NCBI RefSeq assembly: GCF_014805625.2
Contig: NW_023998415.1
Location: forward strand, 10,163,521 to 10,227,520
DNA from: Glossina fuscipes
Taxonomy: Eukaryota > Arthropoda > Insecta > Diptera > Glossinidae
Reading direction: 5' to 3'
Length of the DNA stretch: 64,000 bases
The position numbers and the translations under genes are program-made. This document shows positions 57,120 through 64,000 of this stretch, piece by piece. A model generated the notes under the pieces. It saw only the letters and a program-made list of their open reading frames with translations, was not told the origin of the DNA and did not search any database. The first letter of the stretch is position 1; the number at the start of each line of letters is the position of its first letter.

Positions 57120-57840
57120 CAGTAGTGGGCCGAGCTACAACTGGTCCAATTGTTGATAGAGTTAACGAAATTTTTGAAAGCCTTGACTGGGGACTGACAC
57201 AATTTGTCTTATGACATGATTGCGAAACCAAATAGTGAACTACTAAAAATGATTTGTAAACCATTTTAATAGAAGGCTGAGTAGAGAACAAGAAGCTCAA
57301 TATTCGGGTATCAAGTTATATAACAGTGCAAAACTAAAAGGACGTCCGTCAATGAAATGAAATGAAACAAAACCATTTTTATGCAGTTTAAGTACCGGCC
57401 ATAATAGGCGATCCACATGCAACAATAACATGCGAAAAAGACCGTGATCCGAAAGAACTGAGGCTTAACAAATGGTGACAGAGACCGGGGATTAGTATCG
57501 CATAGGATAAATGCTTTGCGGTTGGTGGGATTGGATGAGACTTTTATGTCACGACCAGCTCCAGCCTGATTAGATAATTGATTTCCACGCCCTACAATTT
57601 CACCGCGTCATTAACGTGAAGCGCCCAAAATTTCGTCACCTTCCCCACCTTGGTGATGTCATATCACACACATGTCGGTAACAATTACGAGAATCCGCGC
57701 TTTTTCACTAACGGCTATCATTTTTGTCGTTCTCTACGAAACTTTCTTAATGGTGTAAAGCTGATTTTTTTCCAAAGGAGTGATGTGAAAACGTGACTTA
57801 TTTTCCTACAGAAATCTCCCCCCAGTAAGTCTCTAGTGAT
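57120..57840 (+). pseudogene. Mariner transposase relic, most of its length
   Basis: In order on the plus strand: GRATTGPIVDRVNEIFESL (GRP-type linker and start of the second HTH), then WWDWM near 57512 with the following Q-P-D box of the central domain. NVKRPKF (the KRP segment after the Y..QL..L helix) and YHFCRSLRNFLNG (the YHLF.SL.NFLNG segment) complete it. Several stops and frame changes separate the pieces. The order matches a mariner transposase, so this is one decayed copy rather than chance matches. Confidence 0.7.
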
Positions 57841-57849
57841 GGAACAATA

Positions 57850-58650
57850 ATTTTAACAGAAAAATTGCAAAAATTCTATCAAAATGACATTTGTTTAGCT
57901 TAAAAACATTAAAAAAAAAAAAAATAAAAAAAAAATCCATTTACATTTGATGAATATAAACGTTACAAATTTTTTTCTTACTTAACATGAAATAGCCAAC
58001 GAGCAATAAAAATACTAAGTTGAGTTGACTTCTTTAAAAATAAAAAAAAATAAATAAAAACTAGAAAATAATTGCGTACATTCTCTGTTACACATCCATA
58101 TTTGTGTACAGATATTGTATGTTATACGTTTGTTCGAAATATATCAGTAATAAGCGAAGATCACTAAGTTGAGCGGGAATGATCTTTACCTCTATCTCGG
58201 TTTAATAAACATGTGTGCATGCTCGAGCGAATAACAAACACATTGGGAAGTTATTCTATTCAAAACTATAAAACAAGTGCTTTGAAGTATAGAACGTATA
58301 TATTGCGTGCTGGGATGCATATGCTTACAAAATGAATACATACTCACTTATATTTACTTACTTATGCTGCATATACACACACACCGCTATGGCGGGCGCA
58401 TTCGTAAACACACAAAACAGCTGTACAAGTATTATTCATTCTAGCGTTATAATAAAAAAAAAAATAAATAAAAATAAAAAAAAAAAATAAAAAAAGAAAA
58501 CGAAACGAAACGAAAAAAACTTGATTATCGCCTATTAAAGAGATCAACTGACTAATAAATGACACATACTTGTAGTAAATGGAATATGACATATAAAATA
58601 CACACACACACATACAGAAGAGAATTATGGTCTTGAATATATAAAAAACA

Positions 58651-58687
<37 letters not shown>

Positions 58688-58730
58688 ATATTGTCGAAAT
58701 ACAAATATGTATATAACATTTGTAGTTATA

Positions 58731-58763
<33 letters not shown>

Positions 58764-59300
58764 GTATATATTTACATAAATAATATGTGCTTGTGTTGGT
58801 GAGAATAATTACTGTTGTGAACAAACTTTTTATTCAGGGTCTGTGTTCGTCATGTGATACCATGTTATTATTGTTGTTATTGTCGCGTCGCCGACGCAGG
58901 CAACAAGTGTCATTTTATATTTCATACTGTGTAAACGTATGTATGCGTGAAGTACGAAATGAATTAGTGCTACATAGAATGGAAAACAAAAGACAGGTGT
59001 TTTCAATCTAAAATTGAAAACTTTTGAATCACTAAAAAAACAAGTCTTCATTTATTAATTACACACATAACATGAATGTAATTTTGCGCGTTTGTATGCG
59101 TGCTAATCTATTTATAGTCGATTTTGAAAATAAAAATCTCATACATTTTTAATGTTCACTATTTAACTCAAAAATATATATAAATAGTTTGCGTGCATAC
59201 ATATATTTGAATACATATGCGCGACGAAATGCTTGTTGAATGTTCGAGTGTGCATTAGAGAATGGTGCGTGCATTACAATTATAAATTGCATTATATGTA
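57850..59300. other. Microsatellite-rich, gene-less
   Basis: A-runs lie at 57911-57935 and 58450-58495, and TA repeats at 58654-58775. The Leu/Arg-rich ORF at 58787-59011 is unsupported. Confidence 0.45.
58654..58775. repeat. TA/TG dinucleotide repeats
   Basis: Two (TA)n blocks separated by a TGTG-containing spacer. Confidence 0.9.
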
Positions 59301-59307
59301 AACTTAG

Positions 59308-59538
59308 CAAGCTTTCGACATTGGAGCCCGCAGCAAAATAATACATCGATCAATAAAAGCTGCAACTAAGATTGAGGCTTTGACACTATCCATCCAAAAA
59401 CATTATCAGACGACGGCAACGAAGAAGTCGGCGACGTCGTTAGAGAAGACGATACCAACGCATAAGTCCCGCGATCTATTGGCCCATGTTTTAAGTAAAC
59501 TAATAGCAAAAATCAAGCTTAAACCTCATCCGCCGTAA
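59308..59538 (+). CDS. Candidate terminal coding exon, unrecognised
   Basis: After an acceptor-like 'gtaaacttag' the plus strand stays open for about 76 codons to TAA (59536-59538). The reading is protein-like and Lys/Thr/Ser-rich: QAFDIGARSKIIHRS, then TTATKKSATSLEKTIPTHKS and LLAHVLSKLIAKIKLKPHPP. The codons are clearly less AT-biased than the surroundings. There is no ATG, so upstream exons must exist if this is real. I found none and no poly(A) signal close by. It converges on the decayed minus-strand gene that follows. Confidence 0.35.
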   Translation, partial: QAFDIGARSKIIHRSIKAATKIEALTLSIQKHYQTTATKKSATSLEKTIPTHKSRDLLAHVLSKLIAKIKLKPHPP

Positions 59539-59641
59539 ATACTTCAAAGTATTTGGTTGATGAAAATTTTGAGACTATGTTCGATTTCAAATACTACCAT
59601 GATTCGATTAAAAACTAGTTTTGATCATTAACAACAACACC

Positions 59642-60040
59642 TTAGTAGTCACAATTTCCGTAAAACATTTTTACTCTCAGCTTACACCAGCCAAATGTAA
59701 CGCGTTCATCAAATTCGCCGACTAAGGTCTTACGAACAACAAATGTCCATGGAACTAGGACTTGGCTAGGCTTAGACGCTATAGGTGGTAAATGATCCTT
59801 GCTATCGGCACGCACCTTTAACTTCTGTGAAAATTTAACACCTCCAGCTCATCATTAAATTTATCGGTCCATATATCACGGACCATAATGCACTTTTTCT
59901 TAAAATGCAAACTTTGATTTCCACTTTAACTCTGATATATGGGGAGCGAAGAGACCATGAGCGATATCCGCGAGATTTGTTCCACATTATTATACATGCG
60001 TTCAATACCATAGTCATAACCATATTCTGATCTTATGGCC
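59642..60040 (-). pseudogene. Decayed unrecognised gene
   Basis: On the minus strand a frame from about 60035 reads LAIRSEYGYDYGIERMYNN ... SLPIYQS. It meets a TAA, continues in the same frame through KKKCIMVRDIWTDKFNDELE, then needs a one-base shift near 59825. From 59824 to 59642 it reads 61 codons to a stop (KLKVRADSKDHLPPIASKPS ... PWTFVVRKTLVGEFDERV ... LRVKMFYGNCDY). The last part alone could be a genuine terminal exon, since 'aaattttcacag' directly before it is a good acceptor. Family unknown. Confidence 0.4.
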
Positions 60041-60044
60041 AGTC

Positions 60045-63000
60045 ACTAGTCGTAAGACCTATGCTTTCTTATCATCATAGTTCTTGCGACTTTTTTCTTA
60101 TTAAATTTTTTATACCAAAGCAATATAGTCACTATAAAATTTTTCAAGCAAAGTTACGTTAAGTTACCAAGACAAAACAAAAAAAAAAGAGCTTCGTGAC
60201 TGCCTTGTAACTTGTGACATCTGACGTCGTTTTGATGTTAGTATCATAAGGAAGCAAAACTTTTTCTTTATTCAAACTAAAATAACGATGTGTAGGAAGA
60301 ATACGAGAATTGAATAACTGCAATTAATATATGAATTTTAATTTGTTCGTTCATAACAATAATGAATATCAAGGCCTCTAGCACAGCTCGCGCGGAAAGC
60401 TTAATATCTTCATTATTCATTAATCTCGCGATTAATCTCGAGATTGCTTGAAACGAAATTGCGACATACTTGTGCGTTATCGTGAACGGCAGTAAAATCC
60501 AGAATTTTATTTCATATATTAGTGCATTAAAAAAAAACTATCCGGACAACTTTTACGAAAAAGTTTCTTTTTCTTCTTCTTTTGGTTTAAGCCCTTTATT
60601 TAAAAAGTCGAGATTGATTGGGGTTCGCGAATAGAAATTCGTTCAATCAAAATTTTTCATCAACAATTAATGCGGCAGCCGAAACGCCGATTTTTTTTAC
60701 GCACATCGCGATCGATATTGAATTCCTTAGGTTGTGTGTGGGTATTCTACTTGTTTTCGGTGTAAGCGTATCTAAATGTTGAGTCCAAAATTAACAACTT
60801 CTTCAATTCGATTCTAAATCTAGTTTAAAATCTTTTATAGGATACTGATCGATATCAAAAAATGGACTTAAGTCTTACTTCTCTATGTAAAACGTAACCG
60901 CCGCTCCACCTCTAGCATATGTTATATACTCCAAATAGTCATGCAAATGATAAAATGGGTATAACTGTCATTAGGTCGATTCGTTTTCGCCCTGTCCATA
61001 TGTCCGTCTGCCTATATAAAGTTTGTTTGCGTTTGAAAATCTCAAAAGGTTGCAAAATTGACCAAGAACACACAAACCTTATTTTAATAACCGGACTTCA
61101 ATCAAAAGTACTTGAAATAGGCAAAAAAAAGGTAGTAGATAATGAGCTAGCAATTGACACCAGTAAATAACAGAATCATCAAAAGCTTCCGTATAGAAAT
61201 ATACCAGATAGACTCATGGGCACACCTATAATTAGTTTTCTCGGTTAGTAATCGGAATCAACAAATTCGTTTTAATATATCCTTCTATCATATACGTAGT
61301 CGTCTACGGTTACCGGTGTAAATGAAAAGATTTAAAGATTACGGACCAAATAATATTCATTCTATCAAAGCATAGATGGGAAAACGAAACAAGTAGACGC
61401 TACGCATTCGGGATGAATTGATTTCGAAACGATATTCGAAACAAGGCTTCGCCTTAGTAGCTTCATGCCTTTATTCAAAATTCAATAGAGGAAATGAGAA
61501 GATTTTAATTGTACTTAGATGAATTTAAACACAACTCATGCCGTCTGTAAAAAGTAATAGTGCGTCATGCTAAGATTGTGAGAATTGTATCAGTTGTTCA
61601 ATAATTTTTAATATATAATAAATTATATACCTGCGGATTGCTCCATTTCAAAGTTTTGTATGAATATTTTAGCGAAATACAATTAAAGAATAATATAATA
61701 AATTGCTCGTTTTACTGTCCTGTACACCAAAGAGAGCACAGTACGCGCGTGCAGTACATGAAAATTCAGTCATATGAACTTGGCTTTTTAAGATCAACTC
61801 CAGGCAGAAAGATGAAGAATGTACGCATGTACGCATTTTTATGCGTACTTTCAATACTTTGTCTCCACTTGCCAGTGCTCTTCCATTCTGACATATATAT
61901 TTCTGTAATAATCTCGCATTCCATTTCTTGGATGGCGTGCATACTCCTTTTCACTTCCCTTATTTCCATAATTGCAAAGCAAAAAAAAAAAAAAAGAATT
62001 AAAAACAAGTACAGTAATATGTGTGGTTACCCTTACACGTTAATACCATGAATGACTTTCAAGGCTTGTGTTTCTTAAATTTCGTAAATGAAAAATATAG
62101 AGAACCCTTTCTGTGTCAACTAACTGTGACTGCGTCGCAAAATCACGAAATATCTTCTTAAAATGTTGTCTATGATCCAACCTGTTGCTTCCATGTAACT
62201 TTACATTAATTTAAATATTAACAAAAGCCTGACTTGCCCTGCCAGCTAGCTTACCTAACGCGTTACACATCCAAATGTATGTATGTATATATTGTCTACC
62301 ATTGAAGACATAAACAACAAAGTAGATCTTCGAAAAGGGGTCCATACTTTTAAGAAACAATAGCTGCTGCCGCCTTCCAGATAGCGTATTCCTTACGCTT
62401 ATTGACAACATTTTTCAACACCTTTATAGGTATGTAATATAAAACAAAATTTCATTTTCTGCTTTGGATATATAAAAATAATGCTTCAGTTAACAATATT
62501 TGTGCATTTCGTATGCCCCATACTATACATACCTAGTATGCACTTATTATGTGTATACAATATAATATTGTGCCGTGTATGCCAGTTTATGCGATGTCTA
62601 CTCTGATAATTTAAGTCTTATTTCATGTGAGCAACAATCCAGTCAATATGTATTGTATGCGCTTATACGTTGGCAAGTTTTTCTTTATTTATTTAAGCAA
62701 AAAAAAAAAAAAGAAGGTGTACTTGACTTGGCAGATTGATTTGTTACAGTCCTCCAATTAATGCTCTTGTCTAGGAAAAATCTTTTCATGGATAAAAATA
62801 CAAAAAAAAAAAAAAAAAAAATAGAAAAAGGGGTGAACCACTTTTTCAAAATTCGCAAGACGGCCCAAAAATTAATAAAAAAATTTTCTAAAACCTCATT
62901 CTGTTCTTAATAATCGAACGATGATTACTCTTAAAAGTGAAAAGAGCACACTTTTCTTAGAACCTATACCATTATTCCTATCAGTTATATCCATCAAAAC

Positions 63001-64000
63001 ATCTGTTATCAGTGATTTCAAGGCCCCAAACCCATCTGCGCATCATTGTAACAAAGGCATTATTTAACGTTGAAAGAGAAAGATCCTGCTTTTCAAAAAA
63101 CGCTTAACCCCGGAGCTTGTCCGAAAATACGTCACAAACTGATATCATAAAATTGGTCAAGATTTCTAGAAATCAGTATCCCATTTAGTCCTTGCATTTC
63201 TGTGTGCGTTAATCTCGCGGAAACATTTTCACAAAACTTACAAATGTTCGCCTATTGAATTAATTATACCCTAACTAAAATAAACAAGCAGGTTGCAGTG
63301 ACCCGAATTTGAATAATAAAATAAGCCGGCTGCCCGGATAGTCCGGATAGGAGTGGATAAGATATGCAAGTACCAAGTTGGTGTCCCCAACGCGGTAGCT
63401 TTACATTTGATCGTAACAGTAGTGAGTGCTTGGTCGATATAGGCATAATACTTACCGATTGAGCATGCACCCACTACGCTTCGCCCACTCCCAATCCTTA
63501 TTGATGTAATCAGAGAGTAACATCAATTAAAGAGAACTTTATTGAAAAAGCGCATCAAATTATGCTAAACGGCTTAAAAGTCTGTGCCCAATGAACAGCA
63601 AAAATCGGATAGTTTTACAAGGTGTTCCTTCATATTATAATCTAAGCTTATCTGCCGCAATATTGACCTATACGTTCTAGCTGTGCGATGTAGTTCATCC
63701 GTTCACTTAACTACAAAAGAAAAAGCTAAAAAATATCCTTGACAGGTAGATAGCAAAAAATTCGGTCTGAGCTGAATATAATTTTATGCGTATTCTTTTT
63801 ACTTGAATTTTACTCATTTTCATGCACATTATTCACCTTCTGGGATCTTTTGTAAAGGCCAACAACAATACACATCAGCATCAGCACACCGTCACATCGA
63901 ATGCACGACGCTAATGCAATATAAGCTACACTTTATGTTATGCATGTTCGCTTACTTGTATACTAACATATTAAACATGTATGATTAACGCGTACGTGAT
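60045..64000. other. Gene-less end of the window
   Basis: A dispersed-repeat fragment lies at about 60.96-61.10 kb ('tgtccatatgtccgtctgcc'). The frame at 61638-62051 starts at TTG. From its first ATG (about 61759) it would encode two hydrophobic segments, but the opposite strand is equally open and there are no gene signals. The GC-richer 63.28-63.50 kb has two overlapping open frames on the minus strand without support. Confidence 0.4.

Noticed and set aside
61638..62051. A 137-codon membrane protein
   Set aside because: It starts at TTG, the opposite strand is equally open, a homopolymer lies inside, and there is no splice or poly(A) support.

Overview
The window looks like nuclear DNA of a higher fly (Diptera, Brachycera). 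It is very AT-rich and gene-poor, its introns are short (63-504 bp) with GTAAGT-type donors and pyrimidine-CAG acceptors, and it carries mariner and pogo-type DNA transposons, non-LTR retrotransposons with AAATA-type tails, and many microsatellites. A tephritid-like fruit fly is my best guess, but that is inference. Many apparent long ORFs begin at TTG or GTG or are simple-repeat translations, so I called genes from splice signals, true ATG starts, poly(A) signals and protein-like composition.

Layout. 1-24.5 kb holds no convincing host gene. It contains a possible LTR remnant, a cluster of nuclear-receptor-like half-sites, a 490-bp four-base tandem repeat, a truncated LINE (4.7-6.2 kb), a small TIR element (15.8-16.2 kb), mariner relics (20.0-20.5 and 23.9-24.1 kb) and a complete non-autonomous pogo-type element (21.15-22.20 kb). 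24.5-25.8 kb holds two convergent small genes: a proline-rich protein on + and a short basic N-terminal exon on -. 28.3-28.8 kb has a frameshifted, decayed gene. 30.4-33.3 kb is a second, longer copy of the same LINE. 34.3-36.3 kb is a cytochrome b561-family gene with an unusual acidic insert of about 350 residues. 36.9-37.6 kb is a LINE RNase H relic. 38.5-39.4 kb is a single-domain member of the family described next. 43.1-44.0 kb holds two head-to-head small genes. 46.5-47.6 kb is a secreted protein with a 25-glutamine tract. 48.8-49.3 kb is a decayed duplicate, and 49.7-55.0 kb the main gene, of a multi-repeat family. Beyond 55 kb there are only a mariner relic (57.1-57.8 kb), a possible terminal exon, another decayed gene (59.6-60.0 kb) and empty sequence.

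The most notable system is the family at 38.5, 48.8 and 49.7-55.0 kb. The large protein (at least 1573 residues; first exon not found) consists of five diverged copies of one fold. Each copy has a helix where a catalytic Cys would sit, a strand pair ending in a FD/YD motif where an Asp-x-His would sit, and a following helix and strand. The order and motifs resemble the USP-like cysteine protease fold (peptidase family C76 type), but the Cys and His positions are substituted in the copies. I infer a tandem array of dead proteases. The single-domain gene at 38.5 kb and the pseudogene at 48.8 kb match the last repeat, which implies repeated duplication of that module.
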